NCBI GenBank assembly: GCA_900556025.1
Contig: USNG01000013.1
Span: forward strand, 1-36,871
DNA length: 36,871 bases
Source: an uncultured Mycoplasmatota bacterium
GTDB lineage: Bacteria; Bacillota_I; Bacilli_A; RF39; UBA660
Direction: 5' to 3'
The translations under genes were made by a program, and so were the position numbers. The notes beneath the pieces are model-generated. The model saw only the letters and a program-made list of their open reading frames with translations, ran no database searches and was not told where the DNA came from. Of the stretch, positions 25,311 through 33,786 are shown in pieces. Numbering within the stretch: the stretch's first letter is position 1; each line of letters opens with the position of its first letter.

Positions 25311-26573
25311 TTCACTACCTCTACTAATATTAGCACACATAAAACTATTTGAAATAGTATCATAGTCAATTACAGTAGATCTATATTGAGCATATAAAGT
25401 AATAACACTACCATCAGTACTACTTAAATTTTTAATTATTTGCTCATCAGTATAAGATTTTCCAGTATTATCGCTTTTAGTATTCCAATTATTAAAGAGA
25501 AAACCAGGCTTAGCATACTTATTTTTAGCCAATTTAACTTCTTTATCATATTTAACTTTTATATCACTAATTTTGCTACCAGTTCCTCCATTAGCATCAA
25601 ATTTAATAGTATACTCAATTGGTTTCCATCTTGCATATAACACTAAATCAGCAGTAGCTAAAACTACTTCATTTGATTCAATTTTAATTCCTTCTGTTTT
25701 ACTTGTATACCAACCTTCAAAAAAATATCCAACTCTACTAGTAGTAGGCAACACTGGATAATTATCTAAATATTTTAAATCATATGATTCACTAACTTCT
25801 TCACCACCATTAGCATCAAAAGTCAATTTAATATTTTTAAGATTATATAGTATTCTACATGTAATATCAGTAGTAACATTCTCAAAAGTTAAAACATCAT
25901 CAACAATCTTACATCCACATGTCTCTATAGTTTCTTTTTGATTAATAACATAACCGCTTTTAACATTTAAATTAAATATAGCATTTTTAGAAAACTCAAC
26001 AACTTGTGGATTCTTACTTGTTGTTGTAATAGGTTCAATCTCAATTTCATTATGCAAGTCATCATAATCTTTATGTTTACTTACAACTATTTTAACTAAA
26101 TTATTTTTAGAAATAACCCAAGGATTAGTATAAGTACCTTTTCCAGTAATTCTAGTTCCATTTCTAACATATTCAGTTACTCTAACATTACTATCACTAG
26201 ACTCACTTAAACTATTAACTCCTTTAAAATTAATAATATTTCTATTATTTCCATTTTTAGTCATTGTCCAATAACCATTAAGTTCATATAACCATGAACT
26301 TTCATTATTAGATTCTCTTTTAGACATTAAAAACTCTACTGAATTTAAAAGTCCTCCAGTCTTAAATCCGTCACTACTAGAATCAAAAACATTATATGAT
26401 GAATTTAATCCATATAATGAACTATCATTAATTATATATTTTGAATAATCGCTTTCAAATCTATTCTCCATATAACTATTAACTACATTTCTAGTATCAT
26501 TAAAATTTTTAGCACTAACAAAACAAGGAATTGAGACTAATAATATAATAATAAATTTAATTTTATTTTTCAT
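23181..26573 (-). CDS. Secreted repeat protein with InlB-type repeats and three Gly-rich domains
   Basis: Secreted protein of 1130 residues. A signal peptide (KNKIKFIIILLVSIPCFVSA) is followed by a 200-residue unique region. Two InlB B-type (Listeria-Bacteroides) repeats lie at about 248-316 and 322-398, each starting with FDANGG and including FFEGWYTS or LFNNWNT. Three related Gly-rich units of about 235 residues follow (about 422-655, 660-897, 900-1130). Each opens with a NWKVxF/TSGxL strand and (D)xFVVGGGG and closes with VIIR or LIIR. Units 2 and 3 share CTERWDQAGCVSWGF, and all three have TCEF...CY, probably disulfides. No LPXTG, choline-binding or C-terminal anchor is seen. AGGTGAT precedes the ATG; it is a single-gene unit. 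A surface or adhesive role is inferred from the architecture. Confidence 0.85.
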   Translation of the reverse strand: MKNKIKFIIILLVSIPCFVSAKNFNDTRNVVNSYMENRFESDYSKYIINDSSLYGLNSSYNVFDSSSDGFKTGGLLNSVEFLMSKRESNNESSWLYELNGYWTMTKNGNNRNIINFKGVNSLSESSDSNVRVTEYVRNGTRITGKGTYTNPWVISKNNLVKIVVSKHKDYDDLHNEIEIEPITTTSKNPQVVEFSKNAIFNLNVKSGYVINQKETIETCGCKIVDDVLTFENVTTDITCRILYNLKNIKLTFDANGGEEVSESYDLKYLDNYPVLPTTSRVGYFFEGWYTSKTEGIKIESNEVVLATADLVLYARWKPIEYTIKFDANGGTGSKISDIKVKYDKEVKLAKNKYAKPGFLFNNWNTKSDNTGKSYTDEQIIKNLSSTDGSVITLYAQYRSTVIDYDTISNSFMCANISRGSEPYVFTYTGDCEVLDNGYKNWKVRYLTSGDLTFNVDVNTDLFVVGGGGYNGGGGGYASTFKNIKMEAGVKKHIQIGAAGTSANHGGKSYYDNASVYYADGGTNGNGGTGSNNGGYKGSTTCSKGDPNQEWNDNWCVGGWVTTHGGNGNSYGVNQYSQSGKPWSGQSTCEFDNGTISGCYDGNSAAYAPGGGGCDANYLGMAYAGPGTNGTGLLGNNSGAGGNCFQNGYTGVVIMRSKIPRDIIVDGKVIATYSGNFDVSGDSSNWKITFKTDGDLKFVDTTKTDVFVVGGGGGNGGAGGYATTYSRQSFPKGVTYSIKIGRGGSIGSGGEQSYVKSNSVTYYANGGSAGHRGTGGSGGGYNYNNWECTERWDQAGCVSWGFVNYNGGGAAYGNNGNGTGQYYSNNGPWSGQVTCEFNEGSIYGCYSGDGYAYSGGGSGNGAGTAGGGGALNVAGTNGRGGGGGVNAPGGTGTVIIRKMKVNEIKVGNKVLGDYSGQFIIEGDQNNWKVKFITSGILYLYDNTYTDIFVVGGGGGNAGGGGYTNTYRAQTLVKDAAYTIRIGLGGANGNGEQTYMSGNNQNFAANGGSGGYAGNGGSGGGLTGRDWVCTERWDQAGCVSWGFSYYYYPGAAYGANANGAGQGRTTCEFGEGTTSYCYNGAAYAYSGGGSGNGAASAGGGGASGQAGTDNRGGGGGVNARGGSGILIIRNKR

Positions 26574-26592
26574 ATCATCACCTATTGTGAAA

Positions 26593-26601
26593 ATTATATC
26601 A
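26593..26601 (-). promoter_or_regulatory. Promoter of the Gly-rich repeat protein gene (extended -10)
   Basis: The minus strand reads TGATATAAT, about 20 nt before the start codon, just downstream of the polC-walJ terminator. Confidence 0.55.
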
Positions 26602-26604
26602 TAA

Positions 26605-26640
26605 AGAAAAAAATAATCAAAGACTAATCTTTGATTATTT
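26605..26640 (-). terminator. Terminator of the polC-walJ unit
   Basis: A perfect 13-bp stem (26628-26640 with 26611-26623) with loop TTAG, which includes the walJ stop, is followed on the minus strand by a T-run. Confidence 0.9.
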
Positions 26641-27373
26641 CACTTATTTTATCTTTGTATGCTAAATATATTGGAATCTCTAAATCAATTATTTGTCTAT
26701 TTGTATTATATGCTAAATCATATGTATTATCATGGTCACTTATATGCATTAATATTATAGCTTTTGTATTTTCTCCTACAAACTTTGATAAATAACTTGC
26801 ACATTCTTCATTAGATAAGTGTCCTTCATCACCTATATTTCTAATTTTAGTCCACTCATCCTTACTACCATTCATTTCCATTTCTACATCATGATTACTT
26901 TCAAGCAAATAATATGTTTTATTTAAAAGCCTATTATAATATTTATAATGTATCATACCAGTATCAGTCATATAAACTATAGATACTTTATCATTTTCAA
27001 ATACATATCCATATCCTTTTTTATCATGAGAAATAGGTATTTTAGTAAATCTTATTCCCATTATTTCACTTAAATTATCTACAAATTCATAATTTTTTAT
27101 TAAATCTTTTTTGGCATATTCATTAAATGTTTCTTCACCAATATATATTTTAGTATTATAAACTCTATTAAATGAATGAATACTTTTAACATGATCATTA
27201 TGAGCATGTGTCACTATAATAAAGTCTAATTTATCAGGTTCTTCACCTATATCAAACAATTTATTTTTTATATCATTAAATCCAAGTCCAGCATCAACTA
27301 GAAATCTTATTCCATCTAGTTCTATAAAAGTACAATTTCCACTACTGCTACTTGAAAGTACTACAATTTTCAT
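26624..27373 (-). CDS. walJ: Metallo-beta-lactamase-fold hydrolase, WalJ/YycJ-like
   Basis: Cytosolic MBL-fold protein of 249 residues resembling WalJ (YycJ), a nuclease-like partner of the WalRK cell-wall regulon in many Firmicutes. It starts with KIVVLSSSSSGNCTFIELDG and has the metal motif THAHNDHV (HxHxDH), later YMTDTGM and LESNHDVEM, which supply the remaining ligands. GAGGTG lies 7 nt before the ATG at 27373; a longer form would run into polC. The gene begins 4 nt after the polC stop, so it is cotranscribed with polC rather than with walRK as in Bacillus. Confidence 0.85.
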   Translation of the reverse strand: MKIVVLSSSSSGNCTFIELDGIRFLVDAGLGFNDIKNKLFDIGEEPDKLDFIIVTHAHNDHVKSIHSFNRVYNTKIYIGEETFNEYAKKDLIKNYEFVDNLSEIMGIRFTKIPISHDKKGYGYVFENDKVSIVYMTDTGMIHYKYYNRLLNKTYYLLESNHDVEMEMNGSKDEWTKIRNIGDEGHLSNEECASYLSKFVGENTKAIILMHISDHDNTYDLAYNTNRQIIDLEIPIYLAYKDKISEIIKD

Positions 27374-27377
27374 TCTA

Positions 27378-30300
27378 CTACACCTCAAAATCAAACAAAC
27401 TCAATTGAGAGCTTTCACTCATACCTTTAAATAATCCCATTGTTCTCATTTTATCTATTAGTGTTTGAGATACTTTGCATCTATTTTGGAAATCTTCTAC
27501 ACTAATAAATGGTCTTTTACTAGCTTCTGCTTCAATATTTTTAGCAACAACTTCTCCAAGTCCATCTATTGTTATAAATGGTGGTATTAATGTATTATCA
27601 TCTTCTACAGTAAATATTGTTCCTTTAGACTTATATAAATCAAATGGAGCAACTTTTATTTTTCTAGCAGCCATTTCAAGAGCAACATTTAAACACTCTT
27701 GTACACCACTCTCTTTATTAGTAGCATCATATCCTTTATTTTTAATTTCAATTATTCTTTCTTTAATAGCATCATATCCTTTAATCATAGCTTCTATATC
27801 AAAATCAGTTGCTTTTGTTGAAAACCATGAAGCATAGAAATATGCAGGCATGTGTACTTTATACCATGCTATTCTAAACGCACTTGTTACATATGCAGCA
27901 GCATGTGCTTTAGGGAACATGTATTTAATTTTTTGACAAGAATCAATAAACCACTCTTCAATACCAGCTTCTTCCATAGTTTCTCTATGTGTTTTCCACG
28001 TTTCTGGATCTTTACTAGCTTTTCCTTTACGAACAAATTCCATTATTTTAAATGCTTTAATTGGTTTAACACCATGATACATTAAATAAACCATAATATC
28101 ATCACGACATCCAATTACATCTTTAAATGGAACTCTAATATTTCCATCTTGATCAGGAGTACATAAATCTCTCGCATTACCAAGCCATACATCAGTACCA
28201 TGACTTAAACCAGATATTTTAACAAGTTCAGCGAATGTAGTTGGTTTAGTTTCAGCTACCATTCCAATAGTAAATGGAGTACCAAACTCAGGAATGCCAA
28301 GTGTACCAGTAGGACACATAATTTGTTCGTTAGTAACTCCTAAAACTTCAGTACTAGTAAATATACTCATAGTATCTTTATCATCAAGTGGTACATCTAA
28401 AACATTAGTCTTACTTTGATCTTGTATTTGTCTTAATTGAGTTGGATCAGAGTGACCTAAAATATCAAGTTTTAATAAATTATCTTCTAAAGAATGGTAA
28501 TCAAAGTGAGTAGTTCTCCATGCAGAAGTTGGATCTTCAGCTGGAAATTGATAAGGCGTAAAGTCAGAAACAGTCATATAATCTGGTACAACAACAATTC
28601 CACCAGGGTGTTGACCAGTAGTTCTTTTAACTCCCGTACATCCTTTAGCAAGTCTTTCGATTTCACAACTTCTCTTATCAAATATACCTTTATCTTCAAA
28701 ATAACCTTTAACAAATCCATATGCAGTCTTATCAGCAACAGTACCAATAGTTCCTGCCCTATAAACATTATCAACTCCAAACAATACTTTAGTATATTCA
28801 TGAGCACTAGCTTGATTTAAATCAGAAAAGTTAAGATCAATATCTGGAACTTTATCAGCATTAAATCCTAAGAATGTTGCAAATGGCATATCTTGACCAT
28901 CTTTTTTAAGTTTATGACCACACTTTGGACATAATTTATCTGGTAAGTCAAATCCACTTGAATATGTAGCACCTAACGCTTTACCTTCTTCATCTTCAAA
29001 TATACTATGTTGACAATTCTCGCATCTATAATGAGCAGGAAGTGGATTAACTTCTGTAATACCCATCATAGTTGCAACAAAACTACTACCAACACTACCT
29101 CTTGAACCAACCAAATATCCATCATCATTAGAGTGTTTAACAAGTCTTTGAGCAATTAAGTATATTGGGTCAAATCCTCCACCAATAATACCTCCAAGAG
29201 TCTTTTTAACCTTTTTAGCTAGACTCTTTTCATCCATCTCACCATCTTCTTCACTATTCCAATTATCTTTTACATAACCACTAATTATTTCTTTAACTTT
29301 ATCAGCACCAGCTAATATAGTTTCATGTAAATGATCAAATGTTTGATTTTCTAAATCTTCATCACTGATATTAGGATTTTCATTCTTTAATTTTTGATTC
29401 CAATAAGTATAAATTATATCTCCATATAATTCTTTAGAAATTCTCTCTTCAATATTATGTGGAAGAGGATCTCCATACCAACTCTTAGCTTTATCATAAA
29501 CCAAATCAGTAACCACTCTAGGGCAATCTAAATAACTTTGACCATCATCAGCTTTAACTCTTGGACTAAATGGAATACCTTTTGTATCCATTATAACTTC
29601 AAAGAATTCAACCATATCACATATCTTATTAGTATTTTCTACTACTATTCTATATGCAGTCTCTGAATCTAAAAAGTCAAAATCACTAAGCATTTCATTA
29701 GTAGTTCTAAAATGTTGTGATGGTATATTTTTAATATCGCTTTTAGCAAGAGGATGTCTTCCTCCACCAGGAACTTTTTGATTAACAATTATTTCTCTAT
29801 ATATTTTATCCTCACGAGTAAAATGGTGTACATCTCCCGTCGCAACAATAATTTTTCCTGCACTTTCTACAGCTTCAACTATTTTCTTAATATGATTTTT
29901 AAGTTCAAATATATTTCCAAAATCTCCAGTTTGAAGTAAATGATCATACACTTCTGGTGGTTGAACTTCTACATAATCATAGAAATTAATTATATTAGTT
30001 AATTCTTCACCATCTTTATTTCTAGCTTCAATAAATACTTCAGACTCATAACAACCACTACCAATTAATATACCTTCTCTAAGTTCATTTAATTTACTTC
30101 TTAATATTCTTGGAGTTTTATATAAATATGTAGTATTGGCAAGAGAAATAATTTTAAATAAGTTTTTAAGCCCAGTTCTATTTAAAGCAATAGCATTAAA
30201 ATGATATGTTCTACCAAACTTATGTATTTCTTCTTTACTAATAAGTCTTTCCAAATCACTTATTTTTTCATAATTAAGACCATCTAATTTTTTAAGCATT

Positions 30301-32000
30301 TTATCAAATACAAGAGCAGTTCCTTCAGCATCATAATCAGCTCTATGGTGACTTTCTTCATCAAATGGAACATTATATCTTTTAACTAATGCAGACAAAC
30401 TATGTCTTGCAAAGCCTTGATCAATAGCTCTTGATAGTTCTAATGTATCAATTACAGTATTAGTTAATTCTTCTAAACCATATTTCTTAATAGACATTTC
30501 TAAAAAGTTAATATCAAATTTAGCATTATGAGCTACTAACGGATCATTACCTATCCAACTTAAAAATCTCTTAGTGACATTCTCTTCACTATCACAATCT
30601 TTAACCATTTCATCACTAATTTCAGTTAATTCAGTTATTCTATCAGGAATATGTCTAAAAGGATTAATTAATTCATCAAATCTATCTATTATTACTCCTT
30701 CTTTAATTTTAACTGCTCCAATTTCAATCATTTGATCTCCAGCCGCAGCATTAAAACCAGTTGTTTCTGTATCAAATACAACATATTCACTTGATATTAA
30801 TGATTCATCTGTTGGTCTAATAACTATATTAACCATATCTTCTACAAGAGTTAATTCTGTTCCAAATAAACCTTTAAATTTCTTACTTGGATCTTCTTGT
30901 TTTTTATTGTATCCATTTATTATTTGATATGCTATTGGAAATGCTTGACAACCATTATGATCAGTTATAGCTACTCCTTTATATCCCATATCAATACACT
31001 TACTTACTAATTCACAAGTATGTTTTCCTAAATCAAGTTTAGTAATTCCATCCATTTGACTCATCATAGTATGAGCATGTAATTCTACTCTCTTAACAGG
31101 AGCATCATCAACCATTTGAATTTCTTTTCTATCAAAAACTTCAACATCATTAATACCATACTCATAATCATTACTTCTTGTATTAAATTTAACACTACCT
31201 CTAAACTTATACCATTTTCCCTCTTTAACATTAGCAAGCAAATAATTAAACTCGTCTACTTCTTTAGTAAATAAATTAGACATAATACTATCAGTATAAT
31301 CAGTAATCTTAAGAGTAATAATATACCAACCACTTTGAGTACTCTTAGATTCAACGCCAAATACTTTACCAACAATAACAACATTATTTTGATTAGTAAC
31401 AAGATTCTTAATCTGAGAAACTTCAGTAGCAACTATACTCTTTCCTTTAATAACTTTTTTAGTTTCGGTTTTAACTTCTTCTTTCTTAGTTTCAACTAAT
31501 AACTCTTGTTTAAATTTCTCACGCTCAACTTCATCTATAACAGCATTAACATCAACATTTTCAAATCCCATATCAGTCATAAATATAATAATCTTTTCTT
31601 TTAAAGATTTAATTTTATTAGCTTCAGCACTATTCAAAACAGAAATATTAATAATATTATCACTAAATGTTATTTTATTTCTATCAATACATTCAAGCAT
31701 TGGACATTTTTTAACTAAAATATCAAAATAATAATTAAAATAATCACCAAAAAAAGATTCACTACCATTAATAGTAAATTTATATCTAACAGAAGAAGCC
31801 CCATCTAAATTAAGTCCTTTAACACATAATTCATTAAATACATTTATTGGTACTTCTGTATCTAAATTGATTAATAAAGTCATTCTATTTAACTCTTTAT
31901 TAAGTCTAACATCCATTACTTTAGCATTAGTAAAGTACTCTTCATAATCTTTATTAAAATCAATTGCATTAAAAAATCTTTCAAGTTTATTATCTTTCAT
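27378..32000 (-). CDS. polC: DNA polymerase III alpha subunit, PolC type
   Basis: Main replicative polymerase of low-GC Gram-positives, with built-in proofreading (1540 residues). In order: an N-terminal domain, an OB-fold (about 205-295), the first PHP part (VELHAHTMMSQMDG, about 305), the DEDDh 3'-5' exonuclease inserted in it (YVVFDTETTGF, about 406; later AHNAKFDINFLE), the second PHP part, a four-Cys zinc module (CENCQHS...CPKCGHK) and the palm. Catalytic Asp residues lie in the DIDLNFS region, and RTTGQHPGGIVVVP is PolC-typical. GGTGA precedes the ATG at 32000; the promoter is at 32018-32046. The exonuclease insertion separates it clearly from DnaE. Confidence 0.98.
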   Translation of the reverse strand: MKDNKLERFFNAIDFNKDYEEYFTNAKVMDVRLNKELNRMTLLINLDTEVPINVFNELCVKGLNLDGASSVRYKFTINGSESFFGDYFNYYFDILVKKCPMLECIDRNKITFSDNIINISVLNSAEANKIKSLKEKIIIFMTDMGFENVDVNAVIDEVEREKFKQELLVETKKEEVKTETKKVIKGKSIVATEVSQIKNLVTNQNNVVIVGKVFGVESKSTQSGWYIITLKITDYTDSIMSNLFTKEVDEFNYLLANVKEGKWYKFRGSVKFNTRSNDYEYGINDVEVFDRKEIQMVDDAPVKRVELHAHTMMSQMDGITKLDLGKHTCELVSKCIDMGYKGVAITDHNGCQAFPIAYQIINGYNKKQEDPSKKFKGLFGTELTLVEDMVNIVIRPTDESLISSEYVVFDTETTGFNAAAGDQMIEIGAVKIKEGVIIDRFDELINPFRHIPDRITELTEISDEMVKDCDSEENVTKRFLSWIGNDPLVAHNAKFDINFLEMSIKKYGLEELTNTVIDTLELSRAIDQGFARHSLSALVKRYNVPFDEESHHRADYDAEGTALVFDKMLKKLDGLNYEKISDLERLISKEEIHKFGRTYHFNAIALNRTGLKNLFKIISLANTTYLYKTPRILRSKLNELREGILIGSGCYESEVFIEARNKDGEELTNIINFYDYVEVQPPEVYDHLLQTGDFGNIFELKNHIKKIVEAVESAGKIIVATGDVHHFTREDKIYREIIVNQKVPGGGRHPLAKSDIKNIPSQHFRTTNEMLSDFDFLDSETAYRIVVENTNKICDMVEFFEVIMDTKGIPFSPRVKADDGQSYLDCPRVVTDLVYDKAKSWYGDPLPHNIEERISKELYGDIIYTYWNQKLKNENPNISDEDLENQTFDHLHETILAGADKVKEIISGYVKDNWNSEEDGEMDEKSLAKKVKKTLGGIIGGGFDPIYLIAQRLVKHSNDDGYLVGSRGSVGSSFVATMMGITEVNPLPAHYRCENCQHSIFEDEEGKALGATYSSGFDLPDKLCPKCGHKLKKDGQDMPFATFLGFNADKVPDIDLNFSDLNQASAHEYTKVLFGVDNVYRAGTIGTVADKTAYGFVKGYFEDKGIFDKRSCEIERLAKGCTGVKRTTGQHPGGIVVVPDYMTVSDFTPYQFPAEDPTSAWRTTHFDYHSLEDNLLKLDILGHSDPTQLRQIQDQSKTNVLDVPLDDKDTMSIFTSTEVLGVTNEQIMCPTGTLGIPEFGTPFTIGMVAETKPTTFAELVKISGLSHGTDVWLGNARDLCTPDQDGNIRVPFKDVIGCRDDIMVYLMYHGVKPIKAFKIMEFVRKGKASKDPETWKTHRETMEEAGIEEWFIDSCQKIKYMFPKAHAAAYVTSAFRIAWYKVHMPAYFYASWFSTKATDFDIEAMIKGYDAIKERIIEIKNKGYDATNKESGVQECLNVALEMAARKIKVAPFDLYKSKGTIFTVEDDNTLIPPFITIDGLGEVVAKNIEAEASKRPFISVEDFQNRCKVSQTLIDKMRTMGLFKGMSESSQLSLFDFEV

Positions 32001-32017
32001 TACTTCACCATAAATCA

Positions 32018-32046
32018 ATTATACAAGCATTAAAAAAATATATCAA
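32018..32046 (-). promoter_or_regulatory. polC promoter
   Basis: The minus strand reads TTGATA (32046-32041), a 17-nt spacer and TATAAT (32023-32018), placing the transcript start about 10 nt before the polC ATG. Confidence 0.7.
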
Positions 32047-32054
32047 GAAATTAT

Positions 32055-32375
32055 TTATTTTATTTTTTCTTTCATTTTATCATATTGATAATACATCTTT
32101 TGAACAGAATTTTCCAAAAAATAATAATGAAAAATATAAAAAATAAACACTATCATCATAAGTAAAAAAGCATATACAAATAATGAATTTAATAGAGTTA
32201 ATATTAAAAATAATATAGCAAACACTCCACTAAACATAGTCACTATTAAATGAACTATTCTTTCATGAGAGAAAAAGTTAATTTTATTTAAATGGTTTTC
32301 AATATCATCAATAGTCATTTTTTTATTTAATAACTTATCTGTTTCTTCTAAATAATTAGTTATATATTTTTTCAT
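32055..32375 (-). CDS. Small two-helix membrane protein, unknown
   Basis: Protein of 106 residues with a soluble N-terminal helix pair (KKYITNYLEETDKLL), two adjacent hydrophobic segments (about 45-66 and 70-90) and a charged C-terminal helix (YYQYDKMKEKIK). AGGTGA lies 5 nt before the ATG at 32375; an upstream in-frame start lacks such a site. It lies between polC and the VirB2-like genes. I recognise no family and cannot give a function. Confidence 0.7.
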   Translation of the reverse strand: MKKYITNYLEETDKLLNKKMTIDDIENHLNKINFFSHERIVHLIVTMFSGVFAILFLILTLLNSLFVYAFLLMMIVFIFYIFHYYFLENSVQKMYYQYDKMKEKIK

Positions 32376-32439
32376 AATCTTCACCTGTAAATATAATATC
32401 AAAAATATAGTTAAAATTATAGTTAAAAAATGTATATTT

Positions 32440-32448
32440 TGTTATAAT
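32440..32448 (+). promoter_or_regulatory. Promoter of the VirB2-like gene pair (extended -10)
   Basis: TGTTATAAT, 16 nt before the ATG at 32465, with GGTGA at 32455-32459. The gap is shared with the divergent small membrane protein gene. Confidence 0.55.
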
Positions 32449-32464
32449 AATTTTGGTGAATGAA

Positions 32465-33781
32465 ATGATTTTAAGTTTATGTACAGACGGAAATGTCTTA
32501 AAAATAATAAGGTACATTAAAATAATAATTAATACTATATTTATAATCGTACCTATTCTACTTCTTGTTACTGCTTCAATTAGTTATTTAAAAGCTATAT
32601 CTAATGGTGATAATGACTCTTTAGCTAAAACAAATAAAGCTATGATATCAAAATGTATTGCAGCTGTAATAATATTTTTTATTCCATTAATTACAAAAAT
32701 GATAGTTAGACTAGCTAGTACTGATGAAAATGACTATATAAGCTGTATAGAAAATGCTACTCCTGATGGAATAAGTAATGCATATGTAATTAATGCAAAT
32801 GATGCAGTTAGTAAAGTTAAAAAAAGTTATAATATTAATGATTATAATACTGCTAAAGAAGCACTTAGAAATGTAGAAGATGAATTAGAAAAAAGAGCTT
32901 TAACTAAAGAATTAGAAAAAGCTAAAAAAATAATAGATTTAAAGCAAAATATTAATAAATTAAAGACAAGTTATTCAGAAGAAAAATATAATGAATATTT
33001 AAATAATGTAAATAATTTAGAAGCAAGTGATATTAAAAATGAATTATTAAAATTATTAAATGATATTAATGAAAATAAAAATGTATCATTAAATGTAGAA
33101 AGTGGTTTTAAAGAATTTAATGGTATTGGATCAGTTGGAAAATATACTTTATATACACCAACTAATGCAAAAGAAAATATGCCTCTAATAATAGTTATGC
33201 CTGCCAAATATGATGAATACAATACAGCAGTAAATGTCATAAAAGGTATAAAAAAAGATATAAATGATACTTTTATAGCTATTGTTAAACCAAACGGTAA
33301 CTATAGTAATACAGTATATAAAGATATAGTAAACGTTTCAAATTCACTAGTAGATAAATATAAAATTAATAATAAAAGAATAAGTGTTACTGGATTTAGT
33401 TCTAGTGGTAGTTATGTATTTAATTTAGTAGTTAATAATCAAAATTATTTCTCTGCTATCCTAGCATTAAGTTCAGGACTTAGTACAGATAGTCCAACTA
33501 TCCAAAATAACTTATCTTATTTAAAAAGTTTACCAATTAAAGGTTATGGAGAAAACGGTGGACAATATGATGCTAATGGTAAAAAATGTAGTGGATACAC
33601 AACTTGGTCTCCATCAACTATCATGACTGGTACATTTAAAATTTTGGGTAAAGAAAATAATTTCACTAACCTAGGAAAAATGTGTCATTCAGAAGTTAGA
33701 AATTATGTATTTAATTTAGATAATAACAATAATAATAAACCCGACGTAATCGAATGGATGATTAGTCAAAAAAGAGGGTAA
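32465..33781 (+). CDS. VirB2/TrbC-like membrane domain fused to an extracellular alpha/beta hydrolase
   Basis: Protein of 438 residues. Residues 1-85 hold two membrane helices (about 16-41 and 62-83) joined by a basic loop (AKTNKAMISKC) and ending IIFFIPLITKMIV, the pattern of T4SS pilin (VirB2/TrbC-like, Mbov_0395-type) proteins. Residues 85-205 are a charged helical stalk with Cys94. Residues about 222-438 look like an alpha/beta hydrolase of the poly-hydroxybutyrate depolymerase/feruloyl esterase kind: YTLYTPTNAKENMPLIIVMP, nucleophile elbow VTGFSSSGSYVF (Ser312) and a late MCHSEV with a likely catalytic His (408). The elbow has Ser where the second Gly of GxSxG is usual. The next gene is a paralogue of the first 205 residues. 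Domain calls are by pattern; the fusion is clear, the substrate unknown. Confidence 0.72.
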   Translation: MILSLCTDGNVLKIIRYIKIIINTIFIIVPILLLVTASISYLKAISNGDNDSLAKTNKAMISKCIAAVIIFFIPLITKMIVRLASTDENDYISCIENATPDGISNAYVINANDAVSKVKKSYNINDYNTAKEALRNVEDELEKRALTKELEKAKKIIDLKQNINKLKTSYSEEKYNEYLNNVNNLEASDIKNELLKLLNDINENKNVSLNVESGFKEFNGIGSVGKYTLYTPTNAKENMPLIIVMPAKYDEYNTAVNVIKGIKKDINDTFIAIVKPNGNYSNTVYKDIVNVSNSLVDKYKINNKRISVTGFSSSGSYVFNLVVNNQNYFSAILALSSGLSTDSPTIQNNLSYLKSLPIKGYGENGGQYDANGKKCSGYTTWSPSTIMTGTFKILGKENNFTNLGKMCHSEVRNYVFNLDNNNNNKPDVIEWMISQKRG

Positions 33782-33786
33782 AATAA

